Assembly (NCBI RefSeq): GCF_004521985.1
Contig: NZ_SBHZ01000002.1
Coordinates: 124,001-188,000 of the forward strand
DNA: 64,000 nt
Origin: Ectopseudomonas khazarica
GTDB taxonomy: Bacteria > Pseudomonadota > Gammaproteobacteria > Pseudomonadales > Pseudomonadaceae
Direction: 5' to 3'
The notes under the pieces are model-generated. The model had not been told where the DNA came from. It saw only the letters and a list, made by a program, of their open reading frames with translations, and searched no databases. The position numbers and the translations under genes were made by a program. Positions 1-9,960 of the stretch are shown piece by piece; the stretch's first letter is position 1, and each line of letters opens with the position of its first letter.

Positions 1-2
1 TG

Positions 3-338
3 ATCCAGCAGTTGCAGCAGGGCACCCGCGAAGTGGTCAAGGTGATGGAGCAGAGCCAGAGCAAGACCGACGACAGCGTGGAACACGCCAACCAGGCGGC
101 CAGCTCGCTGGAAGACATCACCCAGGCGGTCTCGGTGATCAACGACATGAACACGCAGATCGCCAGCGCCGCCGAAGAACAGAGCGCCGTCGCCGAGGAC
201 ATCAACCGCAACGTCACCAATATCGGTCAGGTCGCCAACGAAGTCGCCGGCGGGGCCGACGAAGCCAGCCAGGCCAGCGCCCAGTTGACCAAGCTGGCCG
301 AGCAACAGCGCCGCCTGATCAATCAGTTCAGGGTCTAG
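3..338 (+). CDS. Methyl-accepting chemotaxis protein, C-terminal end (5' truncated by window edge)
   Basis: This is the last ~111 residues of a chemoreceptor; the frame is already open at the window edge, so the true start lies upstream. The visible part is the descending coiled-coil arm of the cytoplasmic signalling domain. It has typical heptad-rich MCP sequence ([18 protein letters not shown]) and ends in LINQFRV with no CheR-binding pentapeptide. The conserved hairpin tip that contacts CheA/CheW, the HAMP domain and the sensor domain lie outside the window, so the ligand cannot be inferred. Family assignment is secure for a partial gene. Confidence 0.9.
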   Translation: MQQLQQGTREVVKVMEQSQSKTDDSVEHANQAASSLEDITQAVSVINDMNTQIASAAEEQSAVAEDINRNVTNIGQVANEVAGGADEASQASAQLTKLAEQQRRLINQFRV

Positions 339-382
339 TCGCGGTTATCGGCAGGGGCGCATGCCCCTGCCGAGGCGGCGCC

Positions 383-1000
383 TCAGGCTGGCGTCAGGCA
401 CTCCGGTGCATCCAGCTGCGGGTCGTTGACCAGCGTCGCCAGCGGACGCTCTCGCAACGCCACCGGGGATTTGGCCAGCAGCGCGGCCAACTGCTCGGCC
501 GAGGCCTCGTCGCTCAACCACAGGGCCTGCTCGTGTTCATCGAGAATCAGCGGGCGCCGCAACGAGGCAGCGGCCTGGGTCACCAGCGCCACGCTCAGGT
601 ACTCGTGCCCGCCCACCGGGTAGATTTCCCACAGCGCCGCGAAATACATCAGCGGCTCGCCATTGGTCATCCAGTACGGGCGCTTGCGCGCCGCACCACG
701 CCACTCGAAGAAGCCATTGGCCGGCAGCAGGCCGCGACGCTGACGAAAGGGCTCGCGGAACATCGGTTGCTCGGTCAGGGTTTCGGCCCGCGCATGCGCC
801 GGCGTCTTCGACAGGTCCTTGAGCCAGGCCGGCGTCAGCCCCCAACGCGCCGGCGCCAGCACCCGGCCGCCCTCGCCGGCATGCATCAGCAGCACCTGAG
901 CGTTTGGCGCGAAGTTCCAGTGCGGCTGCTGATCAGCGGGAAAACCTGGCAGCGCCGCAAAAGCGGGCGACCAGCGAAACAGGGCATAACGTCCACACAT
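383..1000 (-). CDS. SRAP (YedK/HMCES-like, DUF159) domain protein
   Basis: This 205-residue protein begins MCGRYA, so Cys2 becomes N-terminal after Met removal. In the SRAP family Cys2 bonds covalently to abasic sites in single-stranded DNA and shields them. The NGFFEW motif (residues 95-100) supplies the conserved Glu (E99). Two other residues of the YedK active site differ. The Asn of the NARxET motif is His here (HARAET, about residue 69), and the His of the HDRxP motif is replaced in SLRRPLIL. The fold assignment is solid, but the chemistry may be altered. It is monocistronic and faces the DUF2007 gene upstream. Confidence 0.85.
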   Translation of the reverse strand: MCGRYALFRWSPAFAALPGFPADQQPHWNFAPNAQVLLMHAGEGGRVLAPARWGLTPAWLKDLSKTPAHARAETLTEQPMFREPFRQRRGLLPANGFFEWRGAARKRPYWMTNGEPLMYFAALWEIYPVGGHEYLSVALVTQAAASLRRPLILDEHEQALWLSDEASAEQLAALLAKSPVALRERPLATLVNDPQLDAPECLTPA

Positions 1001-1027
1001 GAAACGGCTCGACAGGCAACGGGCGAC

Positions 1028-1288
1028 TCAACACAGCAATTCGCCCTGGAAGGACTCCGGTTCGTCACCGGGCACGGGTTGTGCCGCATTGTACTCGGCG
1101 ATCAGCGCCCGCGCCTGCTCGGCATCCTCGTTGCCGACCATCAGCCCGAGCAGACCGCACGCCGGCAGCTCACCCACCGCCCCCACCAGGTGCTGCCCCT
1201 GCAGATGCGCGCCGATGCCTTCGCTGGCCAGCATGTCCACCAGCAACTGGCCTTCCAGCATGTTCTCCGGTTCGTAGATTCGCTGCAT
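1028..1288 (-). CDS. DUF2007 family small protein
   Basis: This 86-residue cytosolic protein starts MQRIYEPENMLEGQLL. It has the DUF2007 pattern: a short beta-alpha-beta ACT-like fold in which residues about 11-25 (EGQLLVDMLASEGI) form the first helix, followed by VGNEDAEQARALIAEY. The family is annotated only as putative signal transducing; no reaction is known. The start at 1288 was chosen because the ATG overlaps the TGA of the upstream zinc-ribbon gene (TGATG), a coupled arrangement. A longer reading frame upstream is only read-through in the neighbour. Confidence 0.75.
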   Translation of the reverse strand: MQRIYEPENMLEGQLLVDMLASEGIGAHLQGQHLVGAVGELPACGLLGLMVGNEDAEQARALIAEYNAAQPVPGDEPESFQGELLC

Positions 1289-1470
1289 CAGTCGTTTTCT
1301 CCCCGCACATCCAGCTGCCAGTCTTCGCCATCGGTGCGCAGCTCGAACTCGATGGGCCGGCAACACACCGGACAATCCTCGATATAGGACTGGTCCCCCG
1401 CCGACAGGTCGAGCACGGCTTCCACCGGCTCCCCGCAATAGGGGCAGATATAGGCCTCGGTTTCCAGCAT
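1288..1470 (-). CDS. CPXCG-type cysteine-rich small protein
   Basis: This 60-residue protein carries two CxxC knuckles (CPYCGEPV near residue 8 and CPVCCRPIEF near residue 36), a probable zinc ribbon, with an acidic C-terminus. The family is known only as CPXCG motif-containing cysteine-rich protein. The start at MLETEAY is preferred over an ATA-type start 33 bases upstream because a GGAGGCC-like ribosome site precedes it. It forms a two-gene operon with the DUF2007 gene through a one-base stop/start overlap. Function is unknown; metal binding is inferred from the cysteines. Confidence 0.75.
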   Translation of the reverse strand: MLETEAYICPYCGEPVEAVLDLSAGDQSYIEDCPVCCRPIEFELRTDGEDWQLDVRGEND

Positions 1471-1570
1471 CGCGGCCTCCTTGTGACTTGGCGGTATAAT
1501 CACCGGTCTATTGCTGAGCCTGCCAGACAGGCTGTCGCTTTTAACCTTAGTCGTTCTAGATCAAGAGAGC

Positions 1571-2734
1571 ATGATGGGCGCATTCGATGCCATCCGACCT
1601 TATGCCGACACAGAAGTGCGCCCCGTACTGGCGCGCCTGCTCGCCGACCCGGCGTTTCTCGGCACCCTCACCCGCTTTCGCTTTCCGCGATTGGCCGGTC
1701 CACTCGGCTGGCTGCTCAAGCCGCTGATCGCCGCGCGCCTGCGCAGCGAATTCGCCAGCGTCGACTCGGTGGCCAGGCTTCAGGAGAAGATCGAACCCTA
1801 CATCGATCGCACCATTGAACATGCCAGCGACGGTATCAGCTACTCCGGCCTGGAGCACCTGCAGTCCGGCAAGCCCTACCTGTACCTGGCCAACCATCGC
1901 GACATCGTCATGGACCCGGCGTTCGTCAACTACGCCGTCTACCATGCCGGCCTGCAGACGCCGCGTATCGCCATCGGCGACAACCTGCTGCAGCGGCCCT
2001 TCGTCAGCGACCTGATGCGCCTGAACAAGAGTTTCATCGTGCATCGCTCGATCAGCGGACGCCGCGAGAAGCTGGCGGCGTATCAACTGCTCTCGGCCTA
2101 CATCAACCACTCGATCCGCGAGGATGGCGAGTCGATCTGGATCGCCCAGGCCGAGGGGCGCGCCAAGGACGGTGACGACCGCACCGATTCGGCGATCCTC
2201 AAGATGTTCCACATGAGCCGCAAGGACGAGCCGTTCGCCGAGGTAATCGACTCGCTCAACCTGATCCCGGTCTCGATCAGCTACGAGTACGACCCCTGCG
2301 ATCAGGCCAAGGCCCGCGAGCTGAGTATTCGTGCAGCCACCGGCAGCTACACCAAGGCCCCCGGCGAAGATGACAGCAGCATCGCGCTGGGCATCACCGG
2401 GTACAAGGGGCGGGTGCACCTGCACTTCGGCCCGCCGGTCGGCGGCCTGGAGGACACCAAGCAACTGGCCCAGGCGCTGGACCGTCACATCCTCGGCCAG
2501 TACCGCCTGTTCCCGGTGCACTACCTGGCATACGCCATGTGGGAAGGCCGCGAAGCCGAGCTGAACGTGCCCTCAGCCAGCGAGCTGTTTGCCAGCGCCG
2601 ACCTGGCCAAGGCCGAAGCCGAGTGGAACAGGCGCCTTGCCGGCTGCAGCGAGGAGGAAAAACCCTACCTCATCCTGCAATACGCCAACCCGGTGCGAAA
2701 CCAGTACCGGATCAAGGCCGGCCTGCCGCTCTAG
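1571..2734 (+). CDS. 1-acyl-sn-glycerol-3-phosphate acyltransferase (PlsC-like)
   Basis: This 387-residue protein of the PlsC/LPLAT superfamily would transfer an acyl chain to a glycerophospholipid precursor at the cytoplasmic face of the inner membrane. The catalytic H(x)4D block is NHRDIVMD (about residue 111), followed by the NKSFIVHRS and AEGRAKDGDDRT blocks that stand for the glycerol-phosphate binding motifs. It is longer than classical PlsC (~245 residues), with an extra ~75-residue N-terminus and a C-terminal tail. The start at the ATGATG pair follows AAGAGAG. Exact substrate is not deducible; it may be an accessory acyltransferase rather than the housekeeping plsC. Confidence 0.8.
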   Translation: MMGAFDAIRPYADTEVRPVLARLLADPAFLGTLTRFRFPRLAGPLGWLLKPLIAARLRSEFASVDSVARLQEKIEPYIDRTIEHASDGISYSGLEHLQSGKPYLYLANHRDIVMDPAFVNYAVYHAGLQTPRIAIGDNLLQRPFVSDLMRLNKSFIVHRSISGRREKLAAYQLLSAYINHSIREDGESIWIAQAEGRAKDGDDRTDSAILKMFHMSRKDEPFAEVIDSLNLIPVSISYEYDPCDQAKARELSIRAATGSYTKAPGEDDSSIALGITGYKGRVHLHFGPPVGGLEDTKQLAQALDRHILGQYRLFPVHYLAYAMWEGREAELNVPSASELFASADLAKAEAEWNRRLAGCSEEEKPYLILQYANPVRNQYRIKAGLPL

Positions 2735-2749
2735 GCCTGCAGAAATGCA

Positions 2750-2773
2750 AACGGCAGCCCGATGGCTGCCGTT
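2750..2773. terminator. Probable bidirectional terminator
   Basis: A 10-bp perfect stem (AACGGCAGCC / GGCTGCCGTT) with a CGAT loop lies between the convergent acyltransferase and small membrane protein genes. AT-rich bases flank it on the left; there is no long T tract on the right. Confidence 0.55.
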
Positions 2774-2792
2774 CGCGTCTATCGCATGCCCC

Positions 2793-3065
2793 TCAGAGGC
2801 GCGTGCTGAACCAGGACAGCAGCAGGGCCGAGCCCAGGCAGGCTGCCCCGAAGCGATAGAAGAAGCGGTTGATGCGCAGCGTGCGCTCATCCTGATCCTG
2901 GACATCCAGTTCGCCGTCGGCGAGCACACGCGCCAGACCCCGCTGCTCACGTACGCGCGTCACCAGGCACAACCAGGCGCCCGCCACGGCGAAGAACAAC
3001 GCCAGCGAATTCACCGCCCCGGCCGGATGAGCGAGAAACAGCGACCACAACACCTGCAGCGACAT
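2793..3065 (-). CDS. Small membrane protein of unknown function
   Basis: This 90-residue protein has two predicted membrane segments: one near residues 13-35 (AGAVNSLALFFAVAGAWLCL) and one near residues 70-85 (FGAACLGSALLLSWF). A charged cytosolic loop rich in Arg, Asp and Glu lies between them. The start MSLQVLW was chosen because GAGGTG sits just upstream; the frame stays open further 5' without a better site. I do not recognise a family and the neighbours give no clue. Coding status is moderately supported by length, the ribosome site and hydrophobic pattern. Confidence 0.55.
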   Translation of the reverse strand: MSLQVLWSLFLAHPAGAVNSLALFFAVAGAWLCLVTRVREQRGLARVLADGELDVQDQDERTLRINRFFYRFGAACLGSALLLSWFSTRL

Positions 3066-3337
3066 GCAACACCTCGAGTTCAGCATGGTGCAGCAACCCC
3101 GCCACCGCACCAGAATGGGGATTCGCGGCTGAGCACGGGCGCATTCCAGCCAATCAAAATCGTCGCGCAGTGTACTGAACTCGCGCCTTTATAAGGTTCG
3201 TTTCCGACGAACGCAGCGTGCTATCCCGAAATCGTCTGAAAACTGTCATCCGCCTGGCCTAAGGTTTGTATCTCTCAAGATGACCAAACAGTCACAGCTG
3301 TTCTTGGAGACTACCCCACGTCCTAGGAGGACCTGTC

Positions 3338-3544
3338 ATGCTCAATCCCCAACCGCTGGATCGCGATTATCTGATCGACTCGCTGGATGAAGTGGATGCC
3401 GTGGTCGACGAACTTTCCTTCAACGTACAGGACCAGCACTGGCTGGTTTACTGCGCCCTTGGCGGTCACGAGCATTACGACCTGCCGGACATCGACAATC
3501 GTACCGGCATGAGCCTGCCGGAGCTTTACGACCAGGCGGCATGA
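3338..3544 (+). CDS. Small acidic hypothetical protein
   Basis: This 68-residue acidic protein (MLNPQPLDRDYLIDSL...) has many Asp and Glu and no signal peptide or membrane segment. A strong AGGAGG site nine bases before the ATG and a good terminator directly after the stop show a complete single-gene unit, so I consider it a real gene. No domain is recognised. The central part (WLVYCALGGHEHYDLPDIDN) is compact and could form a small beta-sheet. The 270 bases upstream are AT-richer than the surroundings and probably hold its promoter. Confidence 0.65.
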   Translation: MLNPQPLDRDYLIDSLDEVDAVVDELSFNVQDQHWLVYCALGGHEHYDLPDIDNRTGMSLPELYDQAA

Positions 3545-3560
3545 ACGCCCAGGACAAATG

Positions 3561-3587
3561 AAAACGCCCCGCAATGCGGGGCGTTTT
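3561..3587. terminator. Rho-independent terminator (bidirectional)
   Basis: A GC-rich stem AACGCCCC / GGGGCGTT with flanking A and T tracts lies between the convergent small acidic protein gene and the yajG-like gene. It can serve both strands. Confidence 0.85.
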
Positions 3588-3604
3588 CGTTGCAGGGGCC
3601 GTAC

Positions 3605-4189
3605 TTACTGCAGCAGCACCTGGCCGATGGTCGGGTCCTTGAAGGCCCGCGTCAGCGCATCGCTGAGCACATCGCCGACCAGCTTGGTGTTGGTCTGCTG
3701 GTTCGGCGCGGTGCCGAAGCGCTGGTTGAGCGAAGCGCCATAACGGCCGGTGTAGCGACGGCTGCCGCCTTGCACATCGGCACGGATGGAGGCGGAGATG
3801 TCTGCCTCGGTCACGTACATGCCTTCCTTCGGCGACTGGTACTTCAGGTCCGCCAGGGTGATGGTCAGCTGCGGCGCGTTGTAGGCGTTGGCGGATGGGG
3901 TGAAACCGAGCAGGCGCACCGCCGCCTCGGCCTCGGCCTGCAGCTTGGGCAACAGGTTCTCGCCGCTGACGCTGATGGCGCTGGTCTCCGGGTACAGGCC
4001 ACCGCGCGTGCCCAGTACCGGCGAGGACCGGCCATCGACCACACGCACGACCACCGGCTGACCCTGGCCCACCGGGGTCAGCGAGCTGGTGAGCTTGGGT
4101 TGCGGGGTGAGTTGCTGAGGGCTGAGGGCGCAACCCGCCAGCGTCAGGCTGGTGGCAGCAAGCAGGGCGATCAACGCACGGTGCAGCAT
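3605..4189 (-). CDS. YajG family lipoprotein
   Basis: This 194-residue outer-membrane-directed lipoprotein has signal peptide MLHRALIALLAATSLTLAGC with the lipobox cysteine at position 20. The mature part matches the YajG family layout (VVVRVVDGR near the start; AEAAVRLLGF and YTGRYGASLNQRF in the middle and end). The YajG role is not settled. The start at the second Met of MSMLH was chosen because GGAG lies eight bases upstream of it but only two from the first. It ends just before the shared terminator and is a single-gene unit. Confidence 0.8.
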   Translation of the reverse strand: MLHRALIALLAATSLTLAGCALSPQQLTPQPKLTSSLTPVGQGQPVVVRVVDGRSSPVLGTRGGLYPETSAISVSGENLLPKLQAEAEAAVRLLGFTPSANAYNAPQLTITLADLKYQSPKEGMYVTEADISASIRADVQGGSRRYTGRYGASLNQRFGTAPNQQTNTKLVGDVLSDALTRAFKDPTIGQVLLQ

Positions 4190-4348
4190 GCTCATCTCTC
4201 CGAGTGAGGTAAAAGTGGCCAGCAGTATACTCAGCGCGGCCAGCGGCCAACAGTACTGAGACCCGAGCGGCGGCGCCGGGGTTCCTGTCATCAGGCTGTC
4301 ACCGCGTCAGGGCATAAAGGCTGCAGTCACCACGCTGGAGCCTTCGCC

Positions 4349-4579
4349 ATGCTTTTGCACCGCCTGTTCGGCCGTTCCCGCCCGATGCGCCACTTCGCCC
4401 TGCTCGATGCCCAGGGCTGCTGCCGTGCGCTACGGCAGGTGCAGGAGCACCCGAGCCAACCCGGCTGGGTGGAAGTCAGTGAACCCAACGCCTCGTGGCT
4501 GGGCGCCCCCCTGCCTGCCGGCGCCAGGGTCATGCCGGTCGTCAGCCATACGCGAGCGGCCCGCCCGTTGGCGGCCTGA
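4349..4579 (+). CDS. Small basic hypothetical protein
   Basis: This 76-residue protein (MLLHRLFGRSRPMRHFALLDAQGCC...) has a basic N-terminus and no membrane segment. CTGGAG lies eight bases before the ATG. The pattern HFALLDAQGCCRALRQV followed by PGWVEVSEPNASWLGAPLPAGARV resembles a short conserved pseudomonad protein, but I cannot name a domain. It stands alone between the divergent yajG-like gene and the long leader of mqo. Confidence rests on the start context and ordered composition rather than known homology. Confidence 0.5.
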   Translation: MLLHRLFGRSRPMRHFALLDAQGCCRALRQVQEHPSQPGWVEVSEPNASWLGAPLPAGARVMPVVSHTRAARPLAA

Positions 4580-5043
4580 CCGGCGGAAGAATAAAAGTCA
4601 CGCAAGACCGATCAATTTCCCCTCATTCACCGTTATAATCGCGCCCCGATTATAAGGACGTCTCCTGATCGGGCCGCACGACCTCGCCGATGCAACGTCA
4701 TCGCCCCGCCCCAGAGAGTCGCCCACTTCGAGCTGCCGTATCCGGCCAGCCGCTTTTCGCCCATATGCAGAGCCGATGGCAGCCATGCATTGCATGACGT
4801 GCACGGGCAAAAGCGCGCCGAGGCAGTCGAGCTTTTGAGGTTCACAGCTCCAAAAGAGCGTGAAAAGAACGGTTTTTACAAACTTCACAAGAGTGTGGCG
4901 AACAGATGAACAGTTTTGCGTCCGCAATTCCCAGCCTTGACCCTCCCCGCCGAACGGCATGGCCTTACGTCTGAGTCTGTCGGTATCGCCCTGAAAGGCC
5001 GCATGGCCGTCCATCTGGTGCAGATTTTCCTGGAGAGAGGTTA
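4580..5043. other. 464-bp gene-free leader region upstream of mqo
   Basis: No credible coding sequence is present. The left part is AT-rich and holds a perfect 9-bp inverted repeat (4633-4655) with a TATAAT on each strand. The rest is ordinary composition, with runs such as AAAGAGCGTGAAAAGAACGG, ending in GGAGAGAGGTTA just before the mqo ATG. It probably contains the mqo promoter and a long 5' untranslated region. Confidence 0.5.
4633..4655. promoter_or_regulatory. Perfect inverted repeat carrying two -10-like hexamers
   Basis: TTATAATCG and CGATTATAA are exact reverse complements separated by CGCCC. Each arm contains TATAAT read on opposite strands, so the element could be a divergent pair of -10 boxes or an operator. 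No good -35 box is placed 17 bases upstream of the rightward hexamer. Confidence 0.45.
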
Positions 5044-6543
5044 ATGGCGCATAACGATTACCAAAGCGTGGATGTGGTGCTGGTGGGTGCCGGCATCATG
5101 AGCGCGACCCTGGGCGTGCTGCTCAAGGAACTCAACCCCGGCATCACGCTGGAAGTGGTAGAGCTGCGCGAGTCTGGCGCAGTGGAAAGCTCCAACCCCT
5201 GGAACAACGCCGGTACCGGCCATGCCGCACTGTGCGAACTGAACTACACCCCGGAAGGCGCGGACGGCAGCATCGACATCAAGAAGTCGGTGAGCATCAA
5301 TGCCCAGTTCGAGGAGTCCAAGCAGTTCTGGGCCTACCTGATCGGCAAGGGCGCGATCCAGTCGCCGAAGACGTTCATCAATCCCGTCCCGCACATGAGC
5401 TTCGTGCGCGGTGATACCGGCAAGGCCTTCCTCAAGAAGCGCTTCGAGGCGCTGCGCCAGCATCATGCCTTCACCGACATGGAGTACACCGAGGACCGCG
5501 CCACCATCGCCGAATGGGCGCCGCTGCTGATCCCCGGCCGTGACGGCAACGAGCCGCTGGCGATGACCCGCGTGCAGGCCGGTACCGACGTCAACTTCGG
5601 TGCGGTCACCGAACAGATGCTCGGCTACCTGACCACGCAACCGAACGCCACGGTCACCTGCAACCAGAAGGTTACCGACCTCCAGCGTGACGGCGAAGGC
5701 TGGCTGGTGGACATCAAGGACACCCGCTCGGGCGCCACGCGCAAGCTCAAGAGCAAGTTCGTCTTCCTCGGTGCCGGTGGTGGTGCACTCCCGCTGCTGC
5801 AACTCTCCGGCATTCCCGAAGGCAAAGGCTTCGGCGGCTTCCCGGTCAGCGGTCAGTGGCTGCGCTGCGACAACCCGGAGATCGTCAAGCAGCACCAGGC
5901 CAAGGTCTACAGCCAGGCCGCCGTGGGCTCGCCGCCCATGTCCGTGCCGCACCTGGACACCCGCGTGGTGGACGGCAAGAAATCCCTGCTGTTCGGCCCG
6001 TACGCCGGCTTCACCACCAAGTTCCTCAAGCACGGTTCGTTCCTCGACCTGCCGCTGTCGGTACGCCCCAACAACATCGGCCCGATGCTGGCGGTGGCGC
6101 GCGACAACATGGACCTGACCCGCTACCTGATCAAGGAAGTGATGCAGTCCGAGGCGCAGCGCCTGGAGACCCTGCGTGGTTTCTACCCGGAAGCCAAGCC
6201 CGAGGACTGGCGCCTGGAAGTGGCCGGCCAGCGCGTGCAGATCATCAAGAAGGACGCCAAGAACGGCGGCATCCTGCAGTTCGGCACCGAGCTGGTGGCA
6301 GCAGAGGACGGCACCATCGCCGCCCTGCTCGGCGCCTCCCCGGGCGCCTCGGTGACCGTGTCGATCATGCTCGACCTGATCCGTCGCTGCTTCCCCGAGC
6401 AGGCCGACAGCGCCGAATGGCGCAGCAAGCTGGACGAGATCTTCCCGGCCATGGCCGACGTCCTGGCCAAGGACGCCGAGCGCTACCGCGAAGTGCAGGC
6501 GCAGTCGAACCAGCGCCTGCAGCTGGACCAGCCCAGCGCCTGA
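5044..6543 (+). CDS. mqo: Malate:quinone oxidoreductase
   Basis: This 499-residue FAD enzyme oxidises malate to oxaloacetate and passes electrons to ubiquinone. It sits as a peripheral protein on the inner face of the cytoplasmic membrane and serves the TCA cycle and respiratory chain. An N-terminal Rossmann FAD motif ([13 protein letters not shown], residues about 12-24) and the blocks [20 protein letters not shown] and [13 protein letters not shown] are characteristic of Mqo. Length is as expected for the family. The ATG follows GGAGAGAGGTT. It is a single-gene unit with its own terminator. Pseudomonads often have paralogues, so which copy this is cannot be told. Confidence 0.95.
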   Translation: MAHNDYQSVDVVLVGAGIMSATLGVLLKELNPGITLEVVELRESGAVESSNPWNNAGTGHAALCELNYTPEGADGSIDIKKSVSINAQFEESKQFWAYLIGKGAIQSPKTFINPVPHMSFVRGDTGKAFLKKRFEALRQHHAFTDMEYTEDRATIAEWAPLLIPGRDGNEPLAMTRVQAGTDVNFGAVTEQMLGYLTTQPNATVTCNQKVTDLQRDGEGWLVDIKDTRSGATRKLKSKFVFLGAGGGALPLLQLSGIPEGKGFGGFPVSGQWLRCDNPEIVKQHQAKVYSQAAVGSPPMSVPHLDTRVVDGKKSLLFGPYAGFTTKFLKHGSFLDLPLSVRPNNIGPMLAVARDNMDLTRYLIKEVMQSEAQRLETLRGFYPEAKPEDWRLEVAGQRVQIIKKDAKNGGILQFGTELVAAEDGTIAALLGASPGASVTVSIMLDLIRRCFPEQADSAEWRSKLDEIFPAMADVLAKDAERYREVQAQSNQRLQLDQPSA

Positions 6544-6552
6544 TCCGCCCGA

Positions 6553-6582
6553 CAAAAAAACCGCCCCTCGGGGCGGTTTTTT
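6553..6582 (+). terminator. Rho-independent terminator of mqo
   Basis: Stem AAACCGCCCC / GGGGCGGTTT with a CTC loop is followed by a T tract. It also lies at the 3' side of the convergent creA gene and could act on both strands. Confidence 0.9.
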
Positions 6583-6625
6583 CATGGCTTGCGGCAACGC
6601 GTCGGTGCAGTGCCGGCGCGATCCC

Positions 6626-7087
6626 TCAGGGCTTGCCCCAGGGCAGGATCGGGATGGCGGTCACCGCATTCTGCGGGCTGCCCTCGATCACCCGGTCACT
6701 GTAGACCAGGTACACCAGGGTATTGCGCTGCTCGTCGAAGAAACGCACCACCTGCATGGTCTTGAACACCAGCGAGGTGCGCTCCTTGAACACCTCCTCG
6801 CCGTCCTCGAGCCTGCCCTTGAAGGTGATCGGCCCGACCTGACGGCAGGCCAGGGACGCCTCGGCACGGTCCTCGGCCAGCCCGAGCCCGCCCTTCACGC
6901 CGCCGGTCTTGGCCCGCGACAGGTAGCAGGTCACGCCCTCGACCTTGGGATCATCGAACGCCTCGACGACGATCTTGTCGTTCGGGCCGAGCCACTTGAA
7001 CACCGTGGACACCTCGCCGATGGTCTCGGCCAGTGCCAACCCTGGCAGCAACATGACACTCAACGCAATTCCCTTGAACAGACGCAT
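6626..7087 (-). CDS. creA: CreA family protein
   Basis: This 153-residue exported protein has signal peptide [20 protein letters not shown] and a mature part typical of CreA ([19 protein letters not shown], then [18 protein letters not shown]). The family is periplasmic and of unknown function; in E. coli creA lies beside the creBCD two-component genes, which are absent here. The start at 7087 was chosen over an ATG 18 bases upstream because GGGAGCGAGG sits at proper distance before it. It follows proB with an 18-bp gap and is probably the last gene of that transcription unit. Confidence 0.85.
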   Translation of the reverse strand: MRLFKGIALSVMLLPGLALAETIGEVSTVFKWLGPNDKIVVEAFDDPKVEGVTCYLSRAKTGGVKGGLGLAEDRAEASLACRQVGPITFKGRLEDGEEVFKERTSLVFKTMQVVRFFDEQRNTLVYLVYSDRVIEGSPQNAVTAIPILPWGKP

Positions 7088-7104
7088 GCCTCGCTCCCTT
7101 TTCA

Positions 7105-8223
7105 CTAGACCAGGATCAGGTTGTCCCGGTGCACCAACTCGGGTTCATCGACGTAACCCAGCAGCTTTTCGATGGCGTCGGTGGGCTGGCCAATGATCTT
7201 CTGCGCTTCCAGCGCGCTGTAGTTGACCAGACCACGGGCAATCTCGCGACCATCAGGTGCCACGCAGACCACCATCTCACCGCGGCGGAAACTCCCCTGC
7301 ACCGCCTTCACACCCACGGGCAGCAGGCTCTTGTGGTCCTGCTTGAGCGCCTTGACCGCGCCGGCATCGAGCACCAGGGTACCGCGTGTCTGCAGATGCC
7401 CGGCCAGCCACTGCTTGCGTGCCGCCAGCAGACCGCGCTCGGGGGCCAGCAGGGTGCCCAGGCGCTCGCCAGCCTGCAGGCGGGCCAGCACCTGCTCGAT
7501 GGCGCCACCGACGATCACGGTATGCGCGCCGGAGCGTGCCGCCAGGCGCGAGGCACGCAGCTTGGTCTGCATGCCGCCACGCCCCAGCGCGCCGCCCACG
7601 CCACCGGCCACGGCGTCCAGTGCCGGGTCGTCGGCACGCGCTTCGGAAATCAGCTCGGCATCGGGGTTGTGACGGGGATCGGCGTTGTACATGCCGTCGC
7701 GGTCGGTGAGGATCACCAGCAGATCGGCCTCCACCAGGTTGGCCACCAGCGCGGCCAGGGTGTCGTTGTCACCAAAGCGGATCTCGTCGGTGACCACCGT
7801 GTCGTTCTCGTTGATCACCGGCACCACGTCCAGGCCCACCAGCGTACGCAGGGTGCTGCGTGCGTTGAGGTAGCGCTTGCGGTCGGAAAGATCGTCGTGG
7901 GTCAGCAGGATCTGCGCGGTGCGTCGGTTGTGCTCGGCAAAGCTCGACTCCCAGGCCTGCACCAGCGCCATCTGGCCGATGGCGGCGGCGGCCTGCAGCT
8001 CGTGCATCGCACTCGGTCGGCTGGTCCAGCCCAGGCGGCTCATGCCGGCAGCCACGGCGCCGGAAGACACCAGCACCAGTTCCACGCCCTGCTCACGCAG
8101 CGCGACCATCTGCTTGACCCATACCGCCATGGCCGCACGATCCAGGCCACGCCCGTCGGCGGTCAGCAACGCACTGCCGATCTTCACCACCCAGCGCTTC
8201 GCGCCGGTCACCTTGTCACGCAT
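7105..8223 (-). CDS. proB: Glutamate 5-kinase
   Basis: This 372-residue enzyme phosphorylates glutamate, the first committed step of proline synthesis, in the cytosol. The amino-acid kinase domain fills residues about 8-260 ([37 protein letters not shown]). A C-terminal PUA domain follows ([12 protein letters not shown] onward). Length and order match E. coli ProB, which is feedback-inhibited by proline. It lies 81 bp downstream of obgE behind a terminator-like hairpin, the common pseudomonad order rplU-rpmA-obgE-proB-creA. No proA is nearby. Confidence 0.96.
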   Translation of the reverse strand: MRDKVTGAKRWVVKIGSALLTADGRGLDRAAMAVWVKQMVALREQGVELVLVSSGAVAAGMSRLGWTSRPSAMHELQAAAAIGQMALVQAWESSFAEHNRRTAQILLTHDDLSDRKRYLNARSTLRTLVGLDVVPVINENDTVVTDEIRFGDNDTLAALVANLVEADLLVILTDRDGMYNADPRHNPDAELISEARADDPALDAVAGGVGGALGRGGMQTKLRASRLAARSGAHTVIVGGAIEQVLARLQAGERLGTLLAPERGLLAARKQWLAGHLQTRGTLVLDAGAVKALKQDHKSLLPVGVKAVQGSFRRGEMVVCVAPDGREIARGLVNYSALEAQKIIGQPTDAIEKLLGYVDEPELVHRDNLILV

Positions 8224-8271
8224 GATCTTCCAGCCTTAGTCAGACACGATGGGTTCCAGCCCACCTACAAA

Positions 8272-8293
8272 AACGCCGCAATTAAGCGGCGTT
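8272..8293 (-). terminator. Terminator-like hairpin between obgE and proB
   Basis: Read on the minus strand, stem AACGCCGC / GCGGCGTT with a TTAATT loop runs into TTTTTG. It would end or attenuate transcription from obgE before proB. Confidence 0.75.
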
Positions 8294-8304
8294 GGAAAAT
8301 TTGC

Positions 8305-9582
<1,278 letters not shown>

Positions 9583-9623
9583 CTAGCGGATTGGGCAAGC
9601 GCACCAAAGATACACAAACAAAA

Positions 9624-9648
9624 AAGCCCCGTCCTACGGACAGGGCTT
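9624..9648 (-). terminator. Terminator after rplU-rpmA
   Basis: On the minus strand, AAGCCCTGTCC and GGACGGGGCTTTTTT form a stem with a GTA loop and T tract, between rpmA and obgE. Confidence 0.8.
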
Positions 9649-9665
9649 TTCCAGCGCGTAGGCGA

Positions 9666-9923
9666 TTAGGCCTGAACAACGCTCACGTAGCGACGGCCGA
9701 AAGCGCCCTTCACTTCGAACTTGACCACGCCTTCGACTTTAGCGAAGAGGGTGTGGTCCTTGCCGATGCCCACGCCGAAACCGGGGTGGAACTGAGTGCC
9801 GCGCTGACGCACGATGATGTTGCCGGCCTTGATGACCTGGCCACCGTACATTTTCACGCCAAGGCGTTTACTTTCGGAATCGCGGCCGTTACGGGTAGAA
9901 CCGCCAGCTTTTTTGTGTGCCAT
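9666..9923 (-). CDS. rpmA: 50S ribosomal protein L27
   Basis: This 85-residue ribosomal protein starts [20 protein letters not shown], the invariant L27 N-terminus that reaches towards the peptidyl-transferase centre. The RRLGVKxYGG core is present as [11 protein letters not shown], with [13 protein letters not shown] after it. Length matches E. coli L27. It is cotranscribed with rplU, 37 bp upstream, and both sit ahead of obgE. There is no N-terminal cleavage extension of the Firmicute type. Confidence 0.98.
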   Translation of the reverse strand: MAHKKAGGSTRNGRDSESKRLGVKMYGGQVIKAGNIIVRQRGTQFHPGFGVGIGKDHTLFAKVEGVVKFEVKGAFGRRYVSVVQA

Positions 9924-9960
9924 GAGTCAATACTCCTATAAAGGGATCGGGGCCGACGAA

